Shown here in pieces: positions 18,501-26,871 of a stretch of 64,000 nt of DNA. Below the pieces are notes generated by a model. The model worked only from the letters and a program-made list of their open reading frames with translations, had not been told where the DNA came from and did not search any database. Made by a program: the position numbers and the translations under genes. This DNA comes from Paenisporosarcina quisquiliarum (GTDB taxonomy: Bacteria; Bacillota; Bacilli; Bacillales_A; Planococcaceae): contig NZ_JAMKBJ010000012.1 of the NCBI RefSeq assembly GCF_027563315.1, positions 1 to 64,000 on the forward strand, written 5' to 3'. Position 1 is the stretch's first letter. Each line of letters opens with the position of its first letter.

Positions 18501-18523
18501 TAAATAGTAATGATTACGATTTA
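18501..18523 (-). promoter_or_regulatory. Zur box in front of the CobW GTPase gene
   Basis: The 23-base site consists of TAAATAGTAAT and ATTACGATTTA around a central G. This is the Bacillus Zur consensus inverted repeat with one mismatch in one arm. It lies 26 bases before the start codon. On the minus strand it covers the interval between a possible -35 (TTGTAT) and -10 (TACTAT), a position suited to repression by zinc-loaded Zur. Confidence 0.88.
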
Positions 18524-18559
18524 AACAATACAACGAATAATTGATTCATGCAAGAGGAA

Positions 18560-18594
18560 AAGAAAAAACGTTTCCCTTTGATAAGAGAAACGTT
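18560..18594 (-). terminator. Terminator downstream of helD and its array
   Basis: AACGTTTC pairs with GAAACGTT, followed by TTTTTTCTTTT on the minus strand. The 21-bp array lies between the helD stop and this terminator, so the array is probably transcribed as the helD 3' UTR. Confidence 0.75.
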
Positions 18595-18628
18595 AGGCTA
18601 GTCGACCGGACAAACCCGACCTTTGGTT

Positions 18629-18716
18629 GTAATAAATGACGTTCACGTAGGAATAATTGGCGTTGACGTAGGAAAAATTGAGCTCCACGTAGGAAAAATC
18701 GATGTTCACGTTGTAA
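18629..18716 (-). repeat. 21-bp-pitch intergenic array, TTCCTACGT family, locus 3 (inverted)
   Basis: Read on the minus strand, TTCCTACGTGAAC-type cores recur every 21 bases. On the plus strand, ACGTAGGAA ends at 18653, 18674 and 18695, with GTAA-type edge units ending at 18632 and 18716. No 132-bp module is attached here. Confidence 0.9.
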
Positions 18717-18748
18717 AGGCAAGTTGTCCCCGCACTTTATTGATTGTT

Positions 18749-20989
18749 TCAAGATTTCTTTGATATAGCAGGCAATAAAAAATGCTCACGGTTTGGTCCG
18801 ACTAAATGTAGCTCATGCATCGGACGAGTCATCGCGACATATAAAAGCTTGCGGTCAATTGCATGTTCGCGGAACGGGGTATCAAACGCCACAACGATCA
18901 CCGCATCAAATTCTAACCCTTTTGCTAAATGGCTCGGCACGATGAGCAGCTTTTCTTGGTCTATATCTGAATGGTCGCTCAGCAACTGAATCGGAAGGAA
19001 ATCTTCCAGGTGCTTCGCAACAGCTTTTGCCTCTGTCGTCGTTTTGCATATAAGGGCAATCGAACGATGACCACGACTTCGGACTTCATCCAGTAAAGTA
19101 ACAATTCGGTTGCCATCAATCGTTTTCATTTCGTGAAACTGCGGATCGATGCCGTGACGGACGACGGGTTCCACCAATGGTAAGTCTTCGTCCATTTGCA
19201 TCAAAATGCTGTTTGCCATTTCCATGATTTCAATTGTCGTTCGATAGCTTTTTTGCAAAGTCGTGTAAGTGGCACGGGGAAATAATTCAATAATTGGATC
19301 CCAGGAAGTGAGGGCCCAGTAGCTATGAATGCCTTGAGCTAAATCTCCTACCATTGTAAACATATCCGTTCCAAGGCCTTCTTTGAGGGCGGCGAGTTGG
19401 AAAACGCTGTAATCCTGGACTTCATCTATAAACACCACTCGCATTTTCCACTTGTCGGAAATGCCTTTAATCTTGGCATGCATGTAATAAAGAGGGGCCA
19501 AGTCTTCTATTTCCCATGACTCAATCGAATGGCTTTGAAGAAACGCCTTTTTCTGTTCCTCTGTCCATAGAGTGGCATGTTCATTTATTAACTTTTCATT
19601 TGTCACAAACTCACGATACATATTTTTGATGTTGGCTTTTTTAAAACGTCTCATGTAAGCATTAGCGGTGGTCTTGGATTCTTTTTCAATCAATGGAATT
19701 CGACGATCGCGCTCATCGATGAATTTCGTTACTTCCGCTTTGCGTTTTGCATCATCACGAACGACCAACGCTTTATCAAGCGCAGCATCGTATTTTTTGT
19801 TCAACACAATCAGGATTTCTTTTTTCTTTTGTCGCACATGCGATGTCAAGATCATCTTGATTCGTTCCAACCGTTTTTCAATTGGCATATAGGAAAAGTC
19901 CGTTAAGAATAAGTTTCTTAATTTGGAACCACGCATGATGCAGTACTTCTCAATGTATACATCTTCGAATTGGTCAGCTACCGATTTTTCATATTCATAA
20001 AGAAAGGCGTCTACTAACATCGTATAGGAAAGAGAACCTTTCATCTGAGATTGCCAAAGCATCATTTCATCCGGGTTTTCCTGTTCTGTTAATGCTGCAA
20101 GCTTCAGGTTCACATCTTTCAGTTTGACTTTAATCCCCGTGGCGTTCAAGACATATTCAGTGTAGGTTGTCTGGCATATTTGACCGACTCCAAGCTCAGG
20201 CAATACATCCGCTATGTAGTCCATAAACAGTTTTGATGGGGCTAAAATCATTAACTTTTCTGCTGGGAAATGTTCACCCATTGTATAAAGGAAATACGAA
20301 ATACGATGCAATGCAATCGTCGTTTTTCCACTGCCTGCCGCCCCTTGCACAATAATGGGTTGCTTTAAATGGGCACGAATGATTTCGTTTTGTTCAGCTT
20401 GAATGGTCGACACAATTTCAGTTAAACGGACATCTGCTTTTCCTGAAAGTGCTTCTTGCAAAAGCTCATCATTGGTCGTTAAATCGATATCCCGAACATC
20501 CTGCAGCTCACCTTTTTCAATGGTGTATTGCCGCTTTGAAAATAGGTGACCGGTAAACGTATCTTCCCGGACATCGTATTCGATATCCCCGAGCCGCCCA
20601 TCGTAGTACACATTGGCAACAGGCGAACGCCAGTCCACTATGATCGGTTCCTGTGTTTCCCGGTGGAATAAAGAAGTCTTTCCAATGTACAGCATTTCAC
20701 TGTCTTCGCCGTCTTTTTGGAAATGAATGCGTGCAAAATAAGGCTTTTGCTGAATGGCTTCCAGTCCTTCTTTTTGAGAACGGGCCATTTCGAAAAACCT
20801 GGCATTGGTTAAAATGTTCATGTAGCTTAAACTGGAATCCAAATAATCCAAATCGGCCATTGCATGACGAATATTCTCTTGTGCAGATTTCACATCGCGT
20901 TTCGATTCGTCGAGTAACTGTTGCATATAGTGTTTAGTGTAGGTCAGGCGCTCTTGCTCTTGCTCAAAATCAGGATGTTTCTGTGTCAT
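18749..20989 (-). CDS. helD: HelD-type RNA polymerase recycling ATPase
   Basis: This 746-residue protein is an SF1 UvrD/Rep-like ATPase of the HelD class, which clears stalled or post-termination RNA polymerase. The N-terminal coiled-coil arm is about residues 1-75. Walker A, GAAGSGKTT, is near residue 220, Walker B is VVFIDEVQDYS, and the C-terminal helicase motif is VAMTRPMHELHLVG. The start at 20989 is supported by GGAGG; the frame continues 32 codons upstream but that part is the structured leader. The length fits the family. An unusual pair of hairpins precedes the gene. Confidence 0.9.
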   Translation of the reverse strand: MTQKHPDFEQEQERLTYTKHYMQQLLDESKRDVKSAQENIRHAMADLDYLDSSLSYMNILTNARFFEMARSQKEGLEAIQQKPYFARIHFQKDGEDSEMLYIGKTSLFHRETQEPIIVDWRSPVANVYYDGRLGDIEYDVREDTFTGHLFSKRQYTIEKGELQDVRDIDLTTNDELLQEALSGKADVRLTEIVSTIQAEQNEIIRAHLKQPIIVQGAAGSGKTTIALHRISYFLYTMGEHFPAEKLMILAPSKLFMDYIADVLPELGVGQICQTTYTEYVLNATGIKVKLKDVNLKLAALTEQENPDEMMLWQSQMKGSLSYTMLVDAFLYEYEKSVADQFEDVYIEKYCIMRGSKLRNLFLTDFSYMPIEKRLERIKMILTSHVRQKKKEILIVLNKKYDAALDKALVVRDDAKRKAEVTKFIDERDRRIPLIEKESKTTANAYMRRFKKANIKNMYREFVTNEKLINEHATLWTEEQKKAFLQSHSIESWEIEDLAPLYYMHAKIKGISDKWKMRVVFIDEVQDYSVFQLAALKEGLGTDMFTMVGDLAQGIHSYWALTSWDPIIELFPRATYTTLQKSYRTTIEIMEMANSILMQMDEDLPLVEPVVRHGIDPQFHEMKTIDGNRIVTLLDEVRSRGHRSIALICKTTTEAKAVAKHLEDFLPIQLLSDHSDIDQEKLLIVPSHLAKGLEFDAVIVVAFDTPFREHAIDRKLLYVAMTRPMHELHLVGPNREHFLLPAISKKS

Positions 20990-21015
20990 ACAGTCCTCCG
21001 ATATGAAGATTTGGG

Positions 21016-21073
21016 CCCACAGGAAGTGGGTCATGAAGGCGTTGCGACACGATGTCGCGTTCTTAGCCTTCAT
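21016..21073 (-). promoter_or_regulatory. Structured leader of helD with two hairpins
   Basis: Immediately upstream of helD are two stem-loops. The larger pairs ATGAAGGC (21033-21040) with GCCTTCAT (21066-21073), and GCGACA with TGTCGC inside it. The smaller pairs CCCAC (21016-21020) with GTGGG (21026-21030). The remainder of the 329-base gap to kynA contains a GCGCC/GGCGC pair and, on the minus strand, a run of seven T near 21086-21092, which may be an attenuator. Function is inferred from structure only. Confidence 0.45.
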
Positions 21074-21318
21074 TCCTAAACTCATGCAAAAAAAGCTTTC
21101 GAGTCGATCCTTCCAAGCGCCGGTGTCAGGCTAGATTGGCGCAATGCGCTTTTCTGAAGATGTTGGGGTTTGAAAACAGAATAGAATCTTACCATAGTTT
21201 GGGAATCTCTTGCAATAAGAATTTTCACAATTTTAAGTAGTCTGTTAAAGTGTTGAATCTCATGTCATAATACAACTAGATGAGATGAGTGAAAGTAGAG
21301 CCTTAAGGGGATTTTAAA

Positions 21319-22179
21319 ATGGATAAGAAACCACTGGATAACGGTCAAAATCGTGCTGCACAAGGTGAAGCAGGATTACATACGAATTTTAAAGAAAACA
21401 TGACATACGGGGAATACCTTCATCTCGATAAATTGTTAACAGCACAGGACGGCTTGACCGATCACCACGACGAGCCATTATTTATTATGATTCATCAAGT
21501 CTCGGAGTTGTGGATGAAATTGATTTTGCATGAACTGCGAGCAGCTATAAAAAATATTGAAAATGATGATCTTCAACCTGCATTTAAGCAATTAGCGCGC
21601 GTCTCTAAAATTCAGACGCAAATCATTCAAGGGTGGGATGTTCTGTCCACTTTGACACCTGCAGAATACATGGAGTTCCGTTCGTCACTTGGCAATGCAA
21701 GTGGTTTCCAGTCTTACCAATACCGCATGATTGAATTTGCACTCGGCTATAAAACGAAGCATGTGCTTAAAATCTATGAAAAAGACGAAGAGTTATTGAA
21801 CACATTAACAGATGCTTTCCATCAGCCAGGTCTATACGATGTCGCGATTAGAAAACTCGCTCGAGCTGGTCTGCCTATTGATGAAGAAATTCTTTTGCGT
21901 GATGTCTCGGCTCCGTATGAACCAAACGCCAGTGTACTCGAAGCATGGAAGACTGTTTACCGTGATGTCGACCAATACTGGGAGCTGTATCAATTAGCCG
22001 AGAAGCTTGTGGATATTGAAGACTGGCTGCAGCAGTGGCGTTTCCGACACATGAAAACAGTGGAACGAATCATTGGCTTCAAGACAGGTACAGGCGGATC
22101 TTCAGGTGTTCATTACTTAAAGCGAGTACTCGACCAATATTTCTTCCCAGAACTATGGACATTACGTACAGAAATTTAA
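21319..22179 (+). CDS. kynA: Tryptophan 2,3-dioxygenase
   Basis: This 286-residue heme enzyme opens the indole ring of L-tryptophan to give N-formylkynurenine, the first step of the kynurenine route. Family motifs are [32 protein letters not shown] and [14 protein letters not shown], with [18 protein letters not shown] at the C-terminus. The size is normal. AAGGGGA precedes the ATG. The formamidase and kynureninase genes that often accompany it are not here; instead a GDPD gene follows after 12 bases, apparently in the same operon. Confidence 0.94.
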   Translation: MDKKPLDNGQNRAAQGEAGLHTNFKENMTYGEYLHLDKLLTAQDGLTDHHDEPLFIMIHQVSELWMKLILHELRAAIKNIENDDLQPAFKQLARVSKIQTQIIQGWDVLSTLTPAEYMEFRSSLGNASGFQSYQYRMIEFALGYKTKHVLKIYEKDEELLNTLTDAFHQPGLYDVAIRKLARAGLPIDEEILLRDVSAPYEPNASVLEAWKTVYRDVDQYWELYQLAEKLVDIEDWLQQWRFRHMKTVERIIGFKTGTGGSSGVHYLKRVLDQYFFPELWTLRTEI

Positions 22180-22191
22180 GGAGGACTTTAC

Positions 22192-22920
22192 ATGAAAATC
22201 TATGCTCATCGTGGTGCATCAGGAACGTTTCCCGAAAATACTCTCGCTGCATTTGAAGAAGCAGCTCGACTCGATATCCATGGAGTGGAGTTCGACGTCC
22301 ATCTGACAAAAGATGGAGAACTCGTCGTTATTCATGATGAGACAATAGACCGCACATCAGATGGCGTAGGGTATGTAAAAGATTTAACGTTAGCTGAGCT
22401 GCGTACTTTTGACTACGGTATCTGGTTTGGAAGTGAATTTGCAGGTCAAACAATTCCTACTTTGGAAGAAGTATTAGCGGTGTTCCAACAAACCACACAT
22501 CATATCAATATCGAGCTTAAATCGGATATCTTTCCATATGAAGGCATGGGGGAGAAAGTGCTCCAAGTAATTGAAAAGATGGGAATGGCAGAAAGGGTTG
22601 TCATCTCCTCTTTTGATCACGAAGCGGTCAGGGAATTCAAGAAACTGGCACCTCATATTGAAGTCGCTATCTTAACCTTGGAAGTGTTGGTAGATGCATA
22701 TGACTACGCCCGTTTCATTCCAGCGGATGCTCTTCATATCTTCCTCCCGACAGCCATGCGAAAAATGGCAAAAGAGGCCTTAGTAAAAGGAGCAATCCTT
22801 CGCGTCTACACGGTAAATGACATTGAGAACGCGATGGCTTTGCAGAAAATCGGCGTGCATGCGATTTTTACGGATTATCCAGAACGTATGAAGCAGGCGT
22901 TGGAAGTAGGAACGGTTTAA
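22192..22920 (+). CDS. Glycerophosphodiester phosphodiesterase
   Basis: This 242-residue protein belongs to the GDPD (GlpQ/UgpQ) family, which hydrolyses glycerophosphodiesters to glycerol-3-phosphate and an alcohol. The catalytic HRG is in IYAHRGASGTFPENT, the metal ligands are in GVEFDVHLTKDGELVVIHD, and LNIELK-like HINIELKSD follows. There is no signal peptide, so it is probably cytoplasmic. AAGGAGG precedes the ATG, 12 bases after kynA, so cotranscription is likely though no shared pathway is evident. Confidence 0.9.
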   Translation: MKIYAHRGASGTFPENTLAAFEEAARLDIHGVEFDVHLTKDGELVVIHDETIDRTSDGVGYVKDLTLAELRTFDYGIWFGSEFAGQTIPTLEEVLAVFQQTTHHINIELKSDIFPYEGMGEKVLQVIEKMGMAERVVISSFDHEAVREFKKLAPHIEVAILTLEVLVDAYDYARFIPADALHIFLPTAMRKMAKEALVKGAILRVYTVNDIENAMALQKIGVHAIFTDYPERMKQALEVGTV

Positions 22921-22998
22921 AAAGTTGCTGAAGTGATGCTAGATTTGGTATTGTCCAGTCAGCAATGCTTTTCGTCCATTCACACTAAAATGAACAAA

Positions 22999-23041
22999 AA
23001 AATCCTCGTCCTCCTGTTAATCAGGAAGATGAGGATATTTA
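22999..23041 (-). terminator. Terminator of the DUF2804 gene
   Basis: AATCCTCGTCCTCCTG pairs with CAGGAAGATGAGGAT with a few mismatches. On the minus strand it ends in seven T. It lies in the 187-base convergent gap between the GDPD and DUF2804 genes. Confidence 0.75.
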
Positions 23042-23107
23042 ATTATGTCTTGAAGTCTGATTACAAACGCCAGCGTTCAGAATAGAGTAGGCTTCTTCGT
23101 TTTCGTT

Positions 23108-24139
23108 TTACCACTTAGCCTTGTGCTCATCGATTGATCCAAGCATTTGGGTAATCGCAAGACGGGAGCCGTCGTCAAGATAAACGAAGCCTTGATAATA
23201 TCCAATGAGTTGATTAATCTCGGATGTGACGAGACGGGCATTAATTTTCGCTTCACGTTTAAAAAATGGGGTAAACGTTAAATTGACATCACGTGAAAAT
23301 TTCGAACGAATCTGCCAAGGTTTCATATAATCAGTCTCATCATAAGAAAATATGACATCTTCAGAGATTTTCGTCATGTGTCCATCGACAAATACTGCAT
23401 TTTCCGTCATACCCGTTCCATCGGTCCATTTTCCACCGAAGTTCAGACCTATGCGCTGTCTGCCGACTCGTTGAGAAGCCATTGCCCAATTCCAAGAAGC
23501 GGATCTCGCCCAAACGCCACGTCCATAATCGAGTACGGAATAACTGTCATCCGGGTTAAATGAATAGCGCTTGTCCCCAATTTTGACAAACCCGCGAGTC
23601 GGGAGCGTATGATGCTTGGCCGTATGTTGAAAGAGTTGACGATTCCAAGGGATGACAACATTCAATGAATCGTCATTTTCAGGATGCTCGATATGTAAAT
23701 CTGCATGTAGCAAATCTCCGTCGAAATCAGATACGGTGACCGTCATATGTGTCTCATTTTGCATATGAAATAATTGGACACTCATTTCGTTATTGGAAAA
23801 TTTCACTGTTTCAAGAACTTGGCTCGGCATGTGAACACGTTGTCCCAGTGGAATCGTAATCGTCTTCTCAAAAAATCGTTGCGTTTCATAATCCAGGAAA
23901 TACACGCAACAAATCGCTGCGTAATCCAAGTGGCGGATGCTAGCTGAAAATAAAATATCTTCTCCGTACACACACCAGTAATTCCATTTTTTCTTACGCA
24001 TAAAATGTCCGGATAAATTACTATCGATTAACGGTTTTCGAGAAAAACCGATTGCAGCAGGGTTCAAATTTCCTTTCGAATCGCATAATGCAATGGGCGC
24101 AAAAATTTCACGCTCTGCATGTTGTTGCACTTTTTGCAT
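23108..24139 (-). CDS. DUF2804 family protein
   Basis: This 343-residue soluble protein matches the DUF2804 family, which has no assigned function. Recognisable parts are the opening REIFAPIALCDSKGNLN, WNYWCVYGEDILFSASIRHLDYA, and the conserved FGRGVW-like segment DYGRGVWARSASWNWA followed by GRQRIGLNFGGKWTDGTG. The beta-rich pattern suggests a lipocalin-like fold, which is inference. The ATG is preceded by GAGAGGGTGG. It is a single gene, divergent from the tRNA. Confidence 0.8.
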   Translation of the reverse strand: MQKVQQHAEREIFAPIALCDSKGNLNPAAIGFSRKPLIDSNLSGHFMRKKKWNYWCVYGEDILFSASIRHLDYAAICCVYFLDYETQRFFEKTITIPLGQRVHMPSQVLETVKFSNNEMSVQLFHMQNETHMTVTVSDFDGDLLHADLHIEHPENDDSLNVVIPWNRQLFQHTAKHHTLPTRGFVKIGDKRYSFNPDDSYSVLDYGRGVWARSASWNWAMASQRVGRQRIGLNFGGKWTDGTGMTENAVFVDGHMTKISEDVIFSYDETDYMKPWQIRSKFSRDVNLTFTPFFKREAKINARLVTSEINQLIGYYQGFVYLDDGSRLAITQMLGSIDEHKAKW

Positions 24140-24158
24140 TTCGCCACCCTCTCGCCTC

Positions 24159-24188
24159 TTGAATCAACTAGTATTCTTGCTATATACT
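24159..24188 (+). promoter_or_regulatory. Probable promoter of tRNA-Ala
   Basis: TTGAAT (24159-24164) is followed after 18 bases by TATACT (24183-24188), with an alternative TATATA two bases earlier. The tRNA begins 28 bases after the -10. Confidence 0.45.
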
Positions 24189-24215
24189 GAGTATTGTACC
24201 AAATATTTTGATAAA

Positions 24216-24288
24216 GGGGTATTAGCTCAGCTGGGAGAGCGTCACGCTGGCAGTGTGAAGGTCGTCGGTTCGATCCCGATATACTCCA
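24216..24288 (+). tRNA. tRNA-Ala (anticodon GGC)
   Basis: A complete 73-base cloverleaf can be drawn. The acceptor GGGGTAT pairs with ATACTCC and includes the G3-U70 wobble that defines alanine tRNAs. The D arm is GCTC/GAGC, the anticodon loop is CTGGCAG with anticodon GGC, and the T arm is GTCGG TTCGATC CCGAT. The CCA end is not encoded. It is a solitary tRNA followed by a terminator. Confidence 0.95.
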
Positions 24289-24301
24289 TAAAATAGACAA
24301 G

Positions 24302-24335
24302 CCACTCGTATCGATAGATAGAGTGGTTTTTGTTT
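24302..24335 (+). terminator. Terminator of tRNA-Ala
   Basis: CCACTC pairs with GAGTGG over a 13-base loop and is followed by a T-rich tract. Confidence 0.7.
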
Positions 24336-24390
24336 TGACCGGAATATTTACAAACATGGAGAATAAAATATTACGTACTATAGAATAGGG

Positions 24391-24906
24391 TTGGGAAGGT
24401 TGAGATATTTGGTCTATGAAACTAGTTTGATGACAACGAGAAATCATCTGTTAAATGAATTGAATGAACTAAGTTATGAAGATTTAAATTACAATCCAGA
24501 AAAAAATAGCTGGAGTATTGCTCAAATTTGTCATCACGTAGCTTTAACAGAAGAAACTTTTGCAAAAGCAATCGCTTATGGACTTAAAAAATCCAATGTC
24601 AGAGCCGAACAGAAGAAAATTGATTTTATGTTAGACAGATCGAATAAATTAAAAGCACCAGAAATTGTTCAGCCGCCAATTGATTCATTAGAATCTGATC
24701 AAATACTAGACCTTTTGAGCCAATCAAGAATTTTATTGATGAGTGTATTAAACACAGTGGAGGATAGTTCCACATTGACTGAGAAATCAGTGCCACATCC
24801 ATTCCTTGGTGAATTACCGCTTAATCAATGGATTGAATTAATATACTTACATGAACAAAGGCATATTGAACAAATAAAAGAAATTAAATTACTCGCCAAA
24901 TCTTAA
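24391..24906 (+). CDS. DinB-family protein
   Basis: This four-helix-bundle protein of up to 171 residues resembles DinB/YfiT-like proteins, which bind a metal through three histidines. Those would be His in ICHHVALTEET and HEQRHIEQI. Members are often thiol-dependent transferases, but no specific reaction can be given. The start is uncertain: TTG at 24391 precedes a GGGAAGG, TTG at 24409 sits ten bases after it, and the first ATG is at 24430. It follows the tRNA and has its own terminator. Confidence 0.75.
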   Translation: MGRLRYLVYETSLMTTRNHLLNELNELSYEDLNYNPEKNSWSIAQICHHVALTEETFAKAIAYGLKKSNVRAEQKKIDFMLDRSNKLKAPEIVQPPIDSLESDQILDLLSQSRILLMSVLNTVEDSSTLTEKSVPHPFLGELPLNQWIELIYLHEQRHIEQIKEIKLLAKS

Positions 24907-24921
24907 CTGAATTTTAATGAT

Positions 24922-24966
24922 AAAAAGCACGTACTTGGTCTAAATAGATTGAGTATGTGCTTTTTT
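24922..24966 (+). terminator. Terminator of the DinB-family gene
   Basis: AAAAGCAC-TACT pairs with AGTA-GTGCTTTT around a long loop and ends in six T. Confidence 0.75.
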
Positions 24967-25052
24967 GCTATTTGATAGAAAATTAAAAATATCTTTGTGA
25001 TGTAAGTTATTTACAGTAAAATAAAGTTATTATCTATTGATAGGTGGTATAC

Positions 25053-25520
25053 ATGATTTCTTTACTTATTACGGGTCTGATTGTCATGGTGGTTGGCCAT
25101 ATCGTACTCATCACATGCTCTTTTAAAAGTACAAAACAAGAGAATAAAATATTGTTTCAGACCCTTCCTGTATCATGGTTCTGGCTTGTCTTTGTTGTTG
25201 CTCACAAAATCAGGGAGTGGAAATTTCCCCTCGAAGATACCGAAGGATATACCATGGGATTTGGCTTAATTCTTCCGGGAGTATTCATTTTGATTTTAAT
25301 CATAATGATTGGTGGAGGAGGGGGCATGAAGGCTGCAAGGAGGTATAATCAAAAACCTTTACTCGTCATATCAGCATTATCTGTAACTGTCATCTTTACG
25401 AATGTGTTGGTTTTTTTACTCTATCCAATTGTCTCGCTGTTCATTATCATAAAGAAATTACTAAGAAAAACTCAACTGTTTAATGGAGGAAAGTATGAAA
25501 GAAAAGAGCGAGAGATTTAA
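25053..25520 (+). CDS. Small membrane protein of unknown function
   Basis: I do not recognise this 155-residue protein. It has four hydrophobic segments, at about residues 3-25, 42-58, 70-92 and 110-140, and a lysine-rich C-terminus. The start is at ATG 25053, five bases after AGGTGG; a GTG at 25044 lies inside that binding site and is rejected. Its 3' end overlaps the next gene by 26 bases, so the two are cotranscribed and may act together at the membrane. Confidence 0.7.
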   Translation: MISLLITGLIVMVVGHIVLITCSFKSTKQENKILFQTLPVSWFWLVFVVAHKIREWKFPLEDTEGYTMGFGLILPGVFILILIIMIGGGGGMKAARRYNQKPLLVISALSVTVIFTNVLVFLLYPIVSLFIIIKKLLRKTQLFNGGKYERKEREI

Positions 25521-26034
25521 GTTCACTAAAGTACAGAAAATTGTGTTGAGCATTGCGGTTTTGGGTATTGTTGGAACGATTATCTATGGAATGTACGGAC
25601 AAGAAGTACCCATTATTAAAAAAGATGGAACAATTACAGAAACTACGACTGAAGATGGCGGGAAAATAATTGAAGTAAAAGAAGTGAGAGACCAACCTGT
25701 TGAAGAAGAATTTCCGATGAATATGCCCGATTTTCAGGTAGGTCAAGTTATCCATCAAATGAGCCACCAGAAAATAGAAGCGGAAGAAAAGTGGGGGTTC
25801 CTTCCTTTGACAGCTGAGCGTGTGAACAGATTAATAGACGTAGTTGAAAATGGTGATTATCAAAATAAAAATCGCTATTTAAGCATTCTTAATCGGTGGT
25901 CAAAAAATGATTTCACGCAAGTAGATGAAGATCACAATACAATTTGGAACTTGCAGGGTGGAAATGTGGGCAAGGCAACGGGAATTCTCAGTTATGAAGA
26001 AGAAAAAGAATTCATTGAAAAATACTATGAATAG
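25495..26034 (+). CDS. Membrane-anchored protein, probable DUF6241
   Basis: This 179-residue protein has one N-terminal membrane segment (about 15-35), so the rest is probably outside the cell. Residues 75-179 contain the pattern IHQMSHQKIEAEEKWGF, LTAERVNRLIDVVE, YLSILNRWSKNDF and DHNTIWNLQGG. I associate this with DUF6241, from memory. No activity is known. ATG 25495 is chosen over ATG 25483 because GGAGG (25485-25489) lies between them. It overlaps the preceding membrane protein gene and ends in a terminator. Confidence 0.7.
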   Translation: MKEKSERFKFTKVQKIVLSIAVLGIVGTIIYGMYGQEVPIIKKDGTITETTTEDGGKIIEVKEVRDQPVEEEFPMNMPDFQVGQVIHQMSHQKIEAEEKWGFLPLTAERVNRLIDVVENGDYQNKNRYLSILNRWSKNDFTQVDEDHNTIWNLQGGNVGKATGILSYEEEKEFIEKYYE

Positions 26035-26035
26035 T

Positions 26036-26065
26036 AAAGGCACTCACTTTCGTGAGGGCCTTTTT
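26036..26065 (+). terminator. Terminator of the two-gene membrane protein operon
   Basis: AAAGGC-CTCAC pairs with GTGAG-GCCTTT around a TTTC loop and is followed by T residues. Confidence 0.8.
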
Positions 26066-26219
26066 ATTTTTCCCTAGGACGGTTGTATTGTTAAGAACAT
26101 CATTTCTAGAAAATGATTAGTGAAATCCAGCAAGTGAAATGGTACATTAAGTTTACAGGTAATGGAAGGAAGTAGAATCTATTAACTGAAAAAGAATAGT
26201 ATGAAAGCAGGCGAGCAAC

Positions 26220-26840
26220 ATAGAGTTTTTAGCATTTCCTTTAGAACAAATCCCATATGTACTTATTACATTAATAATTGCCTTTACGTTACATGAATTT
26301 ATGCACGCTTGGATGGCTTCAGTGTTTGGAGACGACACAGCAAAAAGAGAGGGACGAGTAACGCTTAATCCTTTAAAACATCTGGACATAGCTGGTACTC
26401 TTCTAATTTTTATTGCTGGATTTGGTTGGGCAAAGCCTGTACCAGTAAACGCTGCATATTTCGCAACTAGACGCGTTCAATCCATCATCGTCAGTTTAGT
26501 TGGACCCCTCAGTAACTTTGTTCTGGCGTTTATTGGATTTACAATTTATTATTTTTCACCAATGAACATGACAATGGATGAATTCTGGAATGTCTTTGTC
26601 ATGTTGAACGTAGTGTTAGGTGTGTTTAATCTTTTGCCACTACCCCCATTGGATGGATATCGAATTGTGTCCAGTCTATTTCCAGTCAAAATTCAGGAAA
26701 AACTGCGACCTTTGGAAGCTTACGGTTCCATTGTCTTTTTAATTGTAGTTTTGACGCCAATTGGCGATAGCACCATCATGCCATTCATCGGAAGTAGTAT
26801 AGACGTGGTCATGAGTTTGTTCTATTCAATTTATGAATAA
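26220..26840 (+). CDS. Site-2-type M50 metalloprotease with apparent ATA start
   Basis: This membrane protein of about 206 residues belongs to the M50 site-2 protease family (YwhC-like). The zinc motif is HEFMH, in LHEFMHAWMASVFGD near residue 25, and the second motif is PLPPLDGY near residue 145. The first in-frame ATG (26301) falls inside HEFMH and would remove the active site. The frame closes at TGA 26202-26204, and the only initiator-like codon between is ATA at 26220, giving MEFLAFPLEQIPYV. No ATG, GTG or TTG is available. It could be a gene with a mutated start or a rare ATA start. Confidence 0.75.
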   Translation: MEFLAFPLEQIPYVLITLIIAFTLHEFMHAWMASVFGDDTAKREGRVTLNPLKHLDIAGTLLIFIAGFGWAKPVPVNAAYFATRRVQSIIVSLVGPLSNFVLAFIGFTIYYFSPMNMTMDEFWNVFVMLNVVLGVFNLLPLPPLDGYRIVSSLFPVKIQEKLRPLEAYGSIVFLIVVLTPIGDSTIMPFIGSSIDVVMSLFYSIYE

Positions 26841-26871
26841 TCAAAGTGTGTTCCTTTGTCTATGATAGCGT

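Noticed and set aside
18546-18752. Minus-strand 68-codon frame rich in FFLRxRQ heptads
   Set aside because: It is the TTCCTACGT array translated in another frame and overlaps the helD 3' UTR and terminator.
26301-26840. M50 protease starting at ATG 26301
   Set aside because: It would delete the first His and Glu of the zinc motif and the first membrane segment.
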